Below, piece after piece: positions 37,286 through 46,006 of a DNA stretch of 64,000 bases. The position numbers were made by a program, and so were the translations under genes. The DNA lies in assembly GCA_045106765.1 (NCBI GenBank), contig JBGCFD010000035.1, positions 1-64,000 of the forward strand, written 5' to 3'. This DNA comes from CAJQQY01 sp045106765. Its GTDB lineage: Bacteria > Bacteroidota > Bacteroidia > Chitinophagales > Saprospiraceae. The notes below the pieces were generated by a model, which made no database searches, had not been told where the DNA came from, and saw only the letters and a program-made list of their open reading frames with translations. Position 1 is the first letter of the stretch, and each line of letters starts with the position of its first letter.

Positions 37286-38065
37286 TTATTTCTTATTCGA
37301 AATTTCTAAGTATTTTTTCAATGCCATAGTCATCGAAGGTGTATCAGGTGCAGGTGCAGGAATATTTATAGTTAATCCTTTTTCTTCAACTGCTTTTTGA
37401 GTAGCACTTCCGTAGATTGCCATTCGAGTATTTTTTTGTTTGAAGTCTGGAAAGTTTTCATACAAAGAATTGATTCCCAGCGGACTAAAGAATACCAATA
37501 CATCGTAAGTTACATTTTCCAAATCAGATAAGTCTGCACTAACCGTTCGATACATCATGGCATCTTGATAGTTAATCTCGTTAGCTTCTAAGAAATCAAC
37601 TACTTTTTTTGCACCTAAATTATTACAAGGCAAAAGGAATTTTTCTTTATCCTTATGCTTCATAAATGAAGGTTTCAAATCCTGAATTAATCGCTTACCA
37701 GCAAAAACCTTACGTTTTCTATAAACAATAAATTTTTGCAAATAATTGGCAATGGCTTCAGACAAACAAAAATACTTGGTGTCTTGTGGCATCTTAATTC
37801 TCATCTCTTCACACATTCGAAAGAAATGATCAACTGCTCCTTTTGCTGTTAAAATAATTGCGGTGTACTCGTCCGGACGGATTCGAGTTTTTCGGAATTC
37901 TTTTTCAGTAACGGGTTCAACTTGGATAAATTGGCGCCAGTCTATTTGTAGGCCAAATTTTTCTTCCAGTTCATAATAAGGCGATCGCTCAGGTTTAGGT
38001 TGTGAAATCAAAATACTTTTGATCTTACGATAAGACTCCCCCTTTGCTTTACTATTTGATGACAT
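37286..38065 (-). CDS. hemD: Uroporphyrinogen-III synthase
   Basis: 259 residues with the two-lobed HemD pattern: ILISQPKPERSPYYELEEKFGLQIDWRQFIQVEP at the start, AIILTAKGAVDHFF, KYFCLSEAIANYLQKF, FLLPCNNLGAKKVVDFLEA, YRTVSADL, DVLVFFSPLGINSLYENF and MAIYGSATQKAVEEKGL. It cyclises hydroxymethylbilane, the HemC product. It is followed on the minus strand by nothing coding, and a DUF4271 gene lies upstream, the arrangement commonly seen in Bacteroidota. Confidence 0.92.
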   Translation of the reverse strand: MSSNSKAKGESYRKIKSILISQPKPERSPYYELEEKFGLQIDWRQFIQVEPVTEKEFRKTRIRPDEYTAIILTAKGAVDHFFRMCEEMRIKMPQDTKYFCLSEAIANYLQKFIVYRKRKVFAGKRLIQDLKPSFMKHKDKEKFLLPCNNLGAKKVVDFLEANEINYQDAMMYRTVSADLSDLENVTYDVLVFFSPLGINSLYENFPDFKQKNTRMAIYGSATQKAVEEKGLTINIPAPAPDTPSMTMALKKYLEISNKK

Positions 38066-38137
38066 TCAAAATTGTTTTTGCATTTAGAAATTAACCTCTT
38101 TTTCTCAAAAAAGAAGGTGTCATAATCCTTTAAAAAC

Positions 38138-39082
38138 TTATTGAATTCCTGTCCCACTCGTTGCTATTTTCCACAAAATCAGGACAGGGGCTATTTCGAC
38201 GGCACAAAGGTAAATAAAAAAATGAAATTTATTACGATTTAGAAACTTTGAAGCAATAGATAATCCTCGAATACTGCGAAAAAAATACACAATTCCAATA
38301 ATTATAAAGGAAAGATAAATTACGATAGGTATTATTTCGGGTGGAGCATAAGCAATAATGACATTCGCAACAAATAAAATGATACTTAAAACTGTTCCAA
38401 AAACCGTCATTGTCATACTATATATACTTGTTTCTTTTTGGATAGGAAAAACCCAACCAATAATATTAATCACTAAATGTTTGAGAAAAACCAAACCTGA
38501 TGCAATTCCTGTTGTCAGCATCAATAATGACATATTAGAAATCTCAGGAGTAAAATTATAATACCTTAAAAGTAGATATATATATATTCCCAAGTTGAAA
38601 AGAAATATAACATATAAAATATAATAAGGAATATAAGCAACTGTTCCTTTCTCTCGATGCAGCATACGCATCACATTCTCATTAGTAAATGCGTGATATG
38701 CTTTGGTGATTTGTGCTCGATAAACACTCAAACTCAAGGCCAAAGAAATTAACATCGCCAAGGTCAATGAAAACCTAAAGTTTTTATCATCTGTTGCTTC
38801 TGTTATATTTGATTTTTCCTTGGGATTAGTTTTTTTGCTAGGCGAGATAATAGGAGGTTTAGTTTTTACAGGCGTCCGAATTACATTGAATGGATTTTGG
38901 CTAACAGCTTCCACCTCTATTGATTCCTCAATAATATCTCCATTAGGGGCTACTGTTTGTGTTTTTTTATCTGCTCGATGTTGCAGTTCGAAAGGATTAG
39001 TTCCACCTTGACCAATCAATTGGCTACTCCAAAATAACAGAAATAGCACACCCACAATATTTATTTTTTTAATAAAATTCAT
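38138..39082 (-). CDS. DUF4271 membrane protein
   Basis: 314 residues. A signal peptide or first membrane helix (1-25) precedes a polar linker rich in Pro/Lys/Thr. Then come about seven to eight membrane segments with YRAQITKAYHAFTNENVMRMLHREKG and HLVINIIGWVFP, the DUF4271 pattern. Role unknown; it is usually found next to hemD in Bacteroidota, and here it is 72 bases upstream of hemD, probably in one transcript. Confidence 0.85.
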   Translation of the reverse strand: MNFIKKINIVGVLFLLFWSSQLIGQGGTNPFELQHRADKKTQTVAPNGDIIEESIEVEAVSQNPFNVIRTPVKTKPPIISPSKKTNPKEKSNITEATDDKNFRFSLTLAMLISLALSLSVYRAQITKAYHAFTNENVMRMLHREKGTVAYIPYYILYVIFLFNLGIYIYLLLRYYNFTPEISNMSLLMLTTGIASGLVFLKHLVINIIGWVFPIQKETSIYSMTMTVFGTVLSIILFVANVIIAYAPPEIIPIVIYLSFIIIGIVYFFRSIRGLSIASKFLNRNKFHFFIYLCAVEIAPVLILWKIATSGTGIQ

Positions 39083-39657
39083 ATTAGCTGCAAAGTTAAT
39101 TGGTTCTTTGATAAATCCCGTGTTTTAAGTCTGCTAAAAGTTGAAAACTATATTCCTTCTATCGTTTTTATTTTTAGGTTTTAGCTGCTCAGAGAATTTC
39201 TCCAAGAACGAGTTAATTTTTTCTTCTTTACCGTGCTCTTTTGTTTTTGCCACAAATTCACACGAATTGCTCGATTTTTTTGATGATACTATTTCAGAAC
39301 TAGTACTAAAATCTGACAAGTCAGATTCGTTCGAATGCTCACAAAAAGCAAAATTCGTAAAATTCCGAATATTTTAACTTGTTGAAATAATTTTGAGTAG
39401 TAAGATTCTGGAGGCTTTCGTGAGATTAGTGTGAATTTGTGGCAACCTTTAAAAAGTGTACGGTAGAGAAATTTTTTCTGTGATTTTTTTGAAATTTCCT
39501 TTTTCTATTTTTTAATTCGACTTTCTTGTTAATGTGTTGTTAAGCATTTTACATTACCAGAAATAAGCAAGAAATTGGAAAGTATAGAAAAATGACGAGC
39601 AACTACTTTTCAAATAAATCGTTTTACTTTGAAAGTAATTTCTTTTAAACAAATTTC
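39083..39657. other. Intergenic region with inverted repeat and doubtful small ORF
   Basis: 575 bases between the divergent DUF4271 and kinase genes. It holds a perfect 15-base inverted repeat, GCCACAAATTCACAC at 39249-39263 and its complement at 39429-39443. It also holds a short palindrome AATCTGAC/GTCAGATT (39310-39327) and the small ORF described separately. The repeat words resemble a dispersed intergenic sequence of Bacteroidota. Confidence 0.5.
39141..39377 (+). CDS. Doubtful small lipoprotein ORF
   Basis: 78 residues from a TTG start, MKTIFLLSFLFLGFSCSENF, with a convincing lipobox (LGFSC). The rest has no recognisable domain and runs through the left arm of the 15-base inverted repeat, which lowers its credibility. 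It could be a remnant of a larger gene or a chance frame. Confidence 0.25.
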   Translation: MKTIFLLSFLFLGFSCSENFSKNELIFSSLPCSFVFATNSHELLDFFDDTISELVLKSDKSDSFECSQKAKFVKFRIF

Positions 39658-40935
39658 ATGTCGAACAAAATAATCATCGGAGTAGTCACTTTAGGAGCGT
39701 TGGCGATCATCGGAATCATCAGCATTCAAAGTTATTGGGTTCTCAAAACATGGGATATTAAAAGTAAAGAATTCAATCAAAGTGTCAGAATTGCCCTTCG
39801 GAAGGCCACAGAAAAATTAGCCGAATCGGATCAATTCGAATTGCCTTCCAAAGAATTAGTGACTCAGATTTCATCTAATTATTATGTCGTCAATACCGAA
39901 GCAAGTATTAATTCAGGGAATTTAGAACATTTCTTACGACAAGAATTGGAAGTGCTTTCGCTCAATGAAGATTTCGAATATGGGATTTATGATTGTTCAA
40001 GTCAAGAAATGGTTTATGGTAATTATTGCGCCTTTGATAATCTAAATACCGAACCAACAAAAAAAACCGAACGATTACCTGAAGTAGATAAATTCACTTA
40101 TTATTTTGGAGTCACTTTTCCCAATCGAGAAAGTCATTTGATGGGTGAGATGCAATTGTCTATTTTATTTTCGGCACTTTCGTTGGTTACGATTTTGTTT
40201 TTCATTTATGCTTTGACGGTTATTTTGAGACAAAGACGATTGTCTCAGATGCAAAAAGATTTCATCAATAATATGACGCATGAATTCAAAACGCCAATTT
40301 CTACGATCAAAATTTCTTCTAATGTTTTTTTAAAAAATGAAGTCATTAAAAACGATGAGCGCCTTTTTCGATACGCCAATATTATTAATGTACAAAATGA
40401 TCGACTTAACAATCAAGTAGAAAAAGTATTGCAAATTGCTCGGCTAGAAGGTGACTCTTTTGAATTGAAAAAAGAAAAGATAAATGTAAATACATTGTTA
40501 GAAAGCATCGTCAAAAGTGAAGAAATCAAAATCACTCAACTTGGTGGAAATATTTCGATGAACTTCCTAAGCAAGAATTCCATCGTTGAGGCGGATAAAT
40601 TACACCTTACCAATATCATTCATAACCTGCTCGACAATGGAATTAAATATTGTAAAACGGTTCCAAAAATTTCTATCGAAACAAGAGATATTGAAAACAA
40701 AATAGAACTTAGAATTGCGGATCAAGGTATCGGAATCAAGAAGGAATTTATGCCTCAAATTTTTCAAAAATTTTATCGAGTTCCTACAGGAAATGTCCAC
40801 AATATTAAAGGTTTTGGATTGGGTTTATTTTATGTAAAAAATATATGCCAAGCACATGGCTGGAAGATTGAAGCAAAAAGTGAAGAGAGAGAAGGAACAG
40901 AATTTATAATAACAATGAGAAAACATGACTCATAA
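39658..40935 (+). CDS. Sensor histidine kinase
   Basis: 425 residues. Two membrane segments (about 5-27 and 168-190) frame a periplasmic sensor region of about 140 residues with no named domain. The phospho-acceptor His208 is in NNMTHEFKTPISTIKIS. The catalytic domain has an N-box NIIHNLLDNGIKYC, G1 DQGIGI and G2 GFGLGLFYVK. It autophosphorylates and passes the phosphate to the response regulator encoded 11 bases downstream. The signal is unknown. Confidence 0.95.
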   Translation: MSNKIIIGVVTLGALAIIGIISIQSYWVLKTWDIKSKEFNQSVRIALRKATEKLAESDQFELPSKELVTQISSNYYVVNTEASINSGNLEHFLRQELEVLSLNEDFEYGIYDCSSQEMVYGNYCAFDNLNTEPTKKTERLPEVDKFTYYFGVTFPNRESHLMGEMQLSILFSALSLVTILFFIYALTVILRQRRLSQMQKDFINNMTHEFKTPISTIKISSNVFLKNEVIKNDERLFRYANIINVQNDRLNNQVEKVLQIARLEGDSFELKKEKINVNTLLESIVKSEEIKITQLGGNISMNFLSKNSIVEADKLHLTNIIHNLLDNGIKYCKTVPKISIETRDIENKIELRIADQGIGIKKEFMPQIFQKFYRVPTGNVHNIKGFGLGLFYVKNICQAHGWKIEAKSEEREGTEFIITMRKHDS

Positions 40936-40946
40936 TCAAAAATAAT

Positions 40947-41642
40947 ATGACAATGAAAGCACACTTATTTTATGTCGAAGATGATGAAAGTTTGAGTTTT
41001 GTAACTCGTGATAATCTAGAATTGGAAGGATACCAAGTCACCTATTGTGAGAATGGACAGAAGGCAATTGATATTATAAAAACAGAGGATTTTGATTTAT
41101 GTATCTTGGATGTTATGTTGCCTGACGTGGATGGATTTACAATTGCAGAAGAGATTCGGAAGCGAAATAAACAAGTACCTATTTTATTTTTGACAGCAAA
41201 GTCATTGAAAGAAGATCGAATCCGTGGCTTGCGGTTAGGGGCAGATGATTATATCACCAAACCTTTTAGCATTGAAGAATTGATTTTAAAAATTGAAATT
41301 TTTCTCAAACGAAGTCAAATCATAATTAAAGATGATGAGCACCTTTTCCAAATTGGAAATTTCACTTTTGACCATAAAAATTTACAACTCAAAAATGAAT
41401 CTATTAAACGTCAACTCACTCAAAAGGAAGCCGACCTACTCAAATATTTTATCGAAAATAAAAATGAAGTACTCAAGCGTTCTGATATTCTGGAAACGCT
41501 TTGGGGGGAAGATGATTATTTTTTAGGAAGGAGTTTGGATGTTTTTATTTCTCGTTTGCGAAAATATTTAAAAGAAGATAAGACCTTGAAAATTGAAAAT
41601 ATTCATGGGGTTGGATTTAGGTTTATGACAGCGAATTCTTAA
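40947..41642 (+). CDS. OmpR/PhoB-family response regulator
   Basis: 231 residues. The receiver domain (1-120) has acidic EDDES, phospho-acceptor Asp55 in CILDVMLPD, Thr/Ala in FLTAKS and Lys in ITKPF. The winged-helix output domain (about 135-230) has LTQKEADLLKYFIENKNEVLKR and SLDVFISRLRKYL. It pairs with the upstream kinase. Target genes cannot be named from the sequence. Confidence 0.95.
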   Translation: MTMKAHLFYVEDDESLSFVTRDNLELEGYQVTYCENGQKAIDIIKTEDFDLCILDVMLPDVDGFTIAEEIRKRNKQVPILFLTAKSLKEDRIRGLRLGADDYITKPFSIEELILKIEIFLKRSQIIIKDDEHLFQIGNFTFDHKNLQLKNESIKRQLTQKEADLLKYFIENKNEVLKRSDILETLWGEDDYFLGRSLDVFISRLRKYLKEDKTLKIENIHGVGFRFMTANS

Positions 41643-41645
41643 AAA

Positions 41646-41749
41646 GAATATCGAACAAGGATTTGAGAAGTTTGACGATATTTATTATTCATAGAGAAAA
41701 CAAATAGCATCGTCAAACTTCTCAAATCTCAAATCCTTGTTCGATATTC
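41646..41749. repeat. Long inverted repeat between convergent genes
   Basis: The left arm (41646-41679, starting GAATATCGAACAAGG) is repeated inverted at 41709-41749. The right arm carries an extra 7-base duplication (GATTTGA twice). It fills the whole gap between the response regulator and the DJ-1 gene. Words such as TATCGAACAA and AATATC recur at 48358-48402. Confidence 0.8.
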
Positions 41750-41750
41750 G

Positions 41751-42524
41751 TTATTCGTTTTTTTTCTCAACTACATGCGTCACCTCCTCCAAATTCCAAT
41801 CAATCACCAAACCTCCCGCAAGACTTTCTGCAATCTTTTTTCCATACAAATGTTCGCATAAATAAAGTGCTGCTTCAAAAGATTTAGCACCACCAGCAGA
41901 AGTGATAAATTTTCCATCATGCACAAATAAAACTTTTTTGCCATCAACTTTATCATAGACTTTTAATTGCGGAAACATCTTTTTATACTTTGGAATATCA
42001 CTTGGAAAAGTCGTCGAAGCCACCTCGTCCAACAAACCAGCTTTTGCCAAAACAAATGCTCCATCACAATGTGAAGTAACAAATTGTGCTTCTTCTCCTA
42101 CCCTTTTCACAAATTCAATCATTGCCTTATTTTCCAAATCAGCATCCAAATGATGCTCTGCACTTGGCACTACCAAAATATCAAATTTTGGCATTTCATC
42201 TTTCAAGTAATTATAATCTGGCAACAAACGAATTCCTTCAAAAGTCAAAACAGGTTCATATGTATCTGCTACCAAAAACACATTCATTGGTTTGATATTT
42301 TTTCTAAAAATAGTATGTTGGAAAATATCCCAAGGTGCGGTCAATTCAGTATTATACACACCATCCATGATTAGGAATGCCACATTGTATCGATCAGAAA
42401 TCACCTTCGGGGAAGGCAAAGGAATTGAAATTTCATCTTTGGAAACACTTTGTTCTTGGGCCGATTTTGGCGAATCGCAATTTTGCAAAAAGAGAAAAAG
42501 AAATGCTAGGAAAAAATATTTCAT
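41751..42524 (-). CDS. DJ-1/PfpI-family lipoprotein
   Basis: From the ATG at 42524 the leader MKYFFLAFLFLFLQNCDSP has a lipobox; the frame extends to 42599, but that extension covers an inverted repeat. The domain has a GATase1-like fold: VAFLIMDGVYNTELTAPWDIFQ at the start and the nucleophile Cys in FVTSHCDGAFVLAKAGLL, then TSAGGAKSFEAALYLCEHLYG. It resembles the amidase-like half of GlxA/FtrA regulators, but without DNA-binding domain and placed outside the cytoplasm. Substrate unknown. Confidence 0.82.
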   Translation of the reverse strand: MKYFFLAFLFLFLQNCDSPKSAQEQSVSKDEISIPLPSPKVISDRYNVAFLIMDGVYNTELTAPWDIFQHTIFRKNIKPMNVFLVADTYEPVLTFEGIRLLPDYNYLKDEMPKFDILVVPSAEHHLDADLENKAMIEFVKRVGEEAQFVTSHCDGAFVLAKAGLLDEVASTTFPSDIPKYKKMFPQLKVYDKVDGKKVLFVHDGKFITSAGGAKSFEAALYLCEHLYGKKIAESLAGGLVIDWNLEEVTHVVEKKNE

Positions 42525-42567
42525 GATTTGTTTTTTTACAAATCTAAACATTTTTCCTCCCCTATCA

Positions 42568-42628
42568 GGACTTTCCAAGTCTTGAATTATTCTTATCAAA
42601 TTTGAATTTTATGGGACTTGGAAAGTTC
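42568..42628. repeat. Inverted repeat upstream of the DJ-1 gene
   Basis: GGACTTTCCAAGTC (42568-42581) and GGACTTGGAAAGTTC (42614-42628) form arms with about 32 bases between. It lies just after the glucosaminidase-like stop (minus strand) and may terminate that gene. Confidence 0.55.
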
Positions 42629-42630
42629 TG

Positions 42631-43413
42631 CTAAGAGTCGAGATCATTCAGTCCATATTGCTCGATGATTCGGATTAAATTTTTTGCCAAATTTTTATCT
42701 CCTGAAAATTTTCTTTTAGCTAATCCTTTTGCCCACCCTTGATAATCTGTTGTACCTAAATCAACTAAATCTGCAAATTCTCCAGAAGTAATATATTGAC
42801 TATGATTTCGAAAACTCATCCATGCAGATTCGTAAACCCGATAGCAAACACCTTTTGAACTTCCCATTCCGCCATCCCAATTATCACCGCAAGGGATCGA
42901 AAAATGATTATTGTAATCTGTTGATAAATTGCTATAACCACCTTGACTATGCAACAACGCATTGGCTAAAATAATCGACGCTGGAATTTGAAATTTTTCT
43001 TGTTCACTTTTTGCAACATGTGCAAAACGTTCTAAGTATGCCTCTTTTACCGATTGATCTACTGCATCTAATTTCACTAAAAAATCTGTTCCCTCTTTTC
43101 TCTTCTTAAATGGATTACCAAAAAAATTAAATAACGAAGTTCCTTTCTTTTCCTCCTTGGCGATTTCTTTTTTTACAGGAACTTTCTCTGTTAATTTACT
43201 TTTCTTTTTTTTCTGAGGGGAAGATATTTTCTGAGTAGGTGCCTGGTAGTTTTGAGGACGTTCTTTTTCTACTTTCATAGGTGCATTAAGATTAAAGTTT
43301 AAGCTTAAATCTTTGCGAATAAATACAAATGCTAATACCACAAAAAGCACCATTGTAAACCAATTTATTCCAAATGGGTTTTTTATTTTTTTAGGGGAGG
43401 ATTGACTGAGCAT
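42631..43413 (-). CDS. Glucosaminidase-domain protein with His at the catalytic Glu position
   Basis: 260 residues. One membrane anchor (about 17-33) is followed by a basic Lys/Pro-rich linker. A C-terminal FlgJ/LytG-like glucosaminidase domain (about 125-255) has IPASIILANALLHSQGGYSN, YNNHFSIPCGDNWDGG, RVYESAWMSFRNHSQYI, YQGWAKGLAKRKFSGDKNLA and LIRIIEQYGL. In active enzymes the helix reads A-LLESG; here His155 replaces that Glu. It may bind peptidoglycan without cutting it. It lies 106 bases upstream of the DJ-1 lipoprotein gene on the same strand. Confidence 0.82.
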   Translation of the reverse strand: MLSQSSPKKIKNPFGINWFTMVLFVVLAFVFIRKDLSLNFNLNAPMKVEKERPQNYQAPTQKISSPQKKKKSKLTEKVPVKKEIAKEEKKGTSLFNFFGNPFKKRKEGTDFLVKLDAVDQSVKEAYLERFAHVAKSEQEKFQIPASIILANALLHSQGGYSNLSTDYNNHFSIPCGDNWDGGMGSSKGVCYRVYESAWMSFRNHSQYITSGEFADLVDLGTTDYQGWAKGLAKRKFSGDKNLAKNLIRIIEQYGLNDLDS

Positions 43414-43636
43414 AACTATTTCTTTTAAGTAAAAATTCTAAGTTTCTTTTTTTGACAAATCAAATTTAAAACAAAATGTTTTTAAAAACAACACAAAATT
43501 AAATTATTTTAAACTTTTTGTTGTTTTTTAATCTCGTAACAATATCGCTCCATCATTTCTAAAATCATCTAATCAATTAATAATCAGCGATTTACTCATT
43601 CTAATTAATTCTATTTGAAAAAAATAATTTCCAAAA

Positions 43637-43674
43637 AAAAATCTCGAATCTTTCTTTCAAGATTCGAGATTTTA
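43637..43674. terminator. Terminator downstream of the TPR membrane protein gene
   Basis: AAAATCTCGAATCTT and AAGATTCGAGATTTT form a perfect stem around a short loop, with a T-run on either strand. It lies 32 bases after the stop of the minus-strand gene. Confidence 0.85.
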
Positions 43675-43705
43675 ATTTTTTCTTAAAAAATTCACCCTTT
43701 CCTAA

Positions 43706-45763
43706 TCATTGCCCACGCATTTCAGTTGCTGCTTGCTGTAAATCAGGATCGTTTGGTGCAATGCTTAGACCATAGTTAATATACTTAGCTGCAGTCGTTC
43801 GATCACCTAATTGCTTGAGAAAATACTCATATCCCATTTTATAACTGAAGGTCGTTAATTCTCTCGTCCAAGAATTGTTACTTTTAAAATGATTCAAATA
43901 GATGTCAACTGATTCATTCGTTTTTTGAACCTTAATAACACTCTCGAAAGTTTCCAAAAGTCGTTCAATATTACTTTCTAACCTGTAAAGATCGGTAGCT
44001 ACTTTTACTTGCATTTTTATGGCAGAACTATAATTTGGATAAATTTCCAAAGATCGATCAACATATGATTTTACCTCTTGCAAAACGACTTTCTTCTTTT
44101 CTCTATCAGTTTCTCGTTGGACATATTTTTTAAATAAAGCGGTACTCATGTAGAGATTCGCCCGAGCACTATTGGGTGAATTTTGGATAGCGGAAACATT
44201 TAAAGTATAACCATTTTCCCAATCTGGAACTCGGGTAATCGTTTTAGCAAAATAACCTAAAACTAAAATACCAAGCAGTCCAAGATTAATGACTGGCGAG
44301 GGTAATTTTCGAGAAATCAAATAACCTAAAATAATACAAAATCCAACCGATGAGAAAAAGACAAATCGATCATTCATAAATGTTCCAACAGAAACAACCA
44401 AGTTCGAAACGGCAAAAAGTGGAATCAGAAAAAAGAAAATTCCATAAGCCGGAATACTTTTTTTGCGCAAACCTACAACTGCAAAAATGCCCATTCCTGC
44501 ATACAATAAAAAGGAAAAGATTGTACTAATATTTCCCCAAGTCATAATTGGAATATGATATGGATAATAATCATGTGTGAGAGGATGAGGAACTAACAAT
44601 AGTTTTACATAAAGTCCTAAAGTGTAAAATTTAGTTGCCAGAGCTTCTGCAGCAGACATTTCCACAAAAGGGTTATTCATCAAATCTCTCGAAGCTTCTC
44701 CCCCACTCAAATTAAACATATTGGTTCCACCGATCGCTTCATTTCTCATATATAAAAATATCAAACTCGCCACCGCCAAAGGCACTATCGAAATCGCATT
44801 TTTCTTAAAAGAACTATTGGTAAAAAAATAAGTGGTCAACGGAATCAAGGCGATAAAAGTTAATACGTGTTCTTTTGCCAACAGTCCGAAAAGAAAAATT
44901 ACGCCTGACAAAACTAAATGAATTGGTTTTTCACTAGCAATATATTTTAAAGTAAAAAATAGGGCAGCAAGTGCTCCTGTCAATGCTAAAATTTCATCAC
45001 GCCCTTTTACATTTGCAACTGCCTCAACATGAATCGGATGCAAAACAAAAAGTAAGGTAGAAACAAACGCTAAGGTCAAATACCATTTAGATTGAACGGC
45101 AGGGAAAAGTACAGACATTAATCGAAACAACAACAAAACTAATAATCCATACAACAAGATATTGATCAGGTGACTAATTCCTGAATCAGAGTAAGCTGCA
45201 TGGAAAAGGAATTGCTCTTTGTTTTGATTGATCTCTTCTGATGAAAAATGAGCATTCAGTCCATTGAGAAAACTTTCTTCATCTGGAAAAATAACTTCAA
45301 ACAGATTTCCGTCTGCAGTTATTTTATCCATACGAGTTGCTAAGGCTGGATTTTTTTTAAACTCTTTAGTCCAATAGTTTTCAATTTTATAATTTTTTTG
45401 ACCAAAAATCTCATGCTCTACTGCGAAAGTGGCAATCGAAAGTGGTCGATATCGACTTCCAGGAAGAAGATTAACTTGTTCTCCAAAATAACCAACCATA
45501 CTTTCTGTCCCAAAAATTTCAGCTATTCCATCAAAGCCTTTTTTGACTAATGCATTTTCATGATAAACGATTTTATCATCTAAAACGAAATCAAAGGATC
45601 TAGTTTGTATGTATAACCCAATAGAAAGAACAAATAGAATCAACGCTGGGATCACATTCTTTTTCCAAAAACCATTTTCGATAATTAGGTCTGGGACATT
45701 CGATTTTTTAACTTTCTTAGAAGCTGGAGTGGGCTGCTTTTTAACTGATTTTTTCTTTGCCAT
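43706..45763 (-). CDS. TMTC-like membrane protein with TPR-type C-terminus
   Basis: 685 residues. A Lys-rich N-terminus precedes ten or more membrane segments. The first large loop (FDFVLDDKIVYHENALVKKGFDGIAEIF ... YRPLSIATFAVEHEIFG) has the acidic DD pair and R-P-L motif of GT-C/TMTC mannosyltransferase-like proteins. VLHPIHVEAVANVKGRDEILAL is another hallmark. The C-terminal soluble part (about 510-685) is helical and TPR-like. Its acceptor is unknown; protein O-glycosylation at the surface is possible. It appears monocistronic. Confidence 0.8.
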   Translation of the reverse strand: MAKKKSVKKQPTPASKKVKKSNVPDLIIENGFWKKNVIPALILFVLSIGLYIQTRSFDFVLDDKIVYHENALVKKGFDGIAEIFGTESMVGYFGEQVNLLPGSRYRPLSIATFAVEHEIFGQKNYKIENYWTKEFKKNPALATRMDKITADGNLFEVIFPDEESFLNGLNAHFSSEEINQNKEQFLFHAAYSDSGISHLINILLYGLLVLLLFRLMSVLFPAVQSKWYLTLAFVSTLLFVLHPIHVEAVANVKGRDEILALTGALAALFFTLKYIASEKPIHLVLSGVIFLFGLLAKEHVLTFIALIPLTTYFFTNSSFKKNAISIVPLAVASLIFLYMRNEAIGGTNMFNLSGGEASRDLMNNPFVEMSAAEALATKFYTLGLYVKLLLVPHPLTHDYYPYHIPIMTWGNISTIFSFLLYAGMGIFAVVGLRKKSIPAYGIFFFLIPLFAVSNLVVSVGTFMNDRFVFFSSVGFCIILGYLISRKLPSPVINLGLLGILVLGYFAKTITRVPDWENGYTLNVSAIQNSPNSARANLYMSTALFKKYVQRETDREKKKVVLQEVKSYVDRSLEIYPNYSSAIKMQVKVATDLYRLESNIERLLETFESVIKVQKTNESVDIYLNHFKSNNSWTRELTTFSYKMGYEYFLKQLGDRTTAAKYINYGLSIAPNDPDLQQAATEMRGQ

Positions 45764-46006
45764 AAGATTATTGAATTAAAAACTTTTGCAATATGAATAT
45801 TTATAAAGGTTTTTACAAAAAAATCAAAGATAGGTTTCCTAAGGAATGCATCAAAAATAAATTCAGATTCTTGTCGCATTCCTTAGACATCATTCAATAA
45901 AATAAAAATCAATTAGTTTCAAGCAACTCTATGACAAAAAAATGCACCATTTAAGTTAGTCCTCATTCTTTAAAATGATTATTTTTACGCAAAACAATTC
46001 AACCCA

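Noticed and set aside
39134..39319. Minus-strand ORF opposite the doubtful small lipoprotein
   Set aside because: Low-complexity Ser/Lys/Glu composition with no domain; it is the complement of the other frame.
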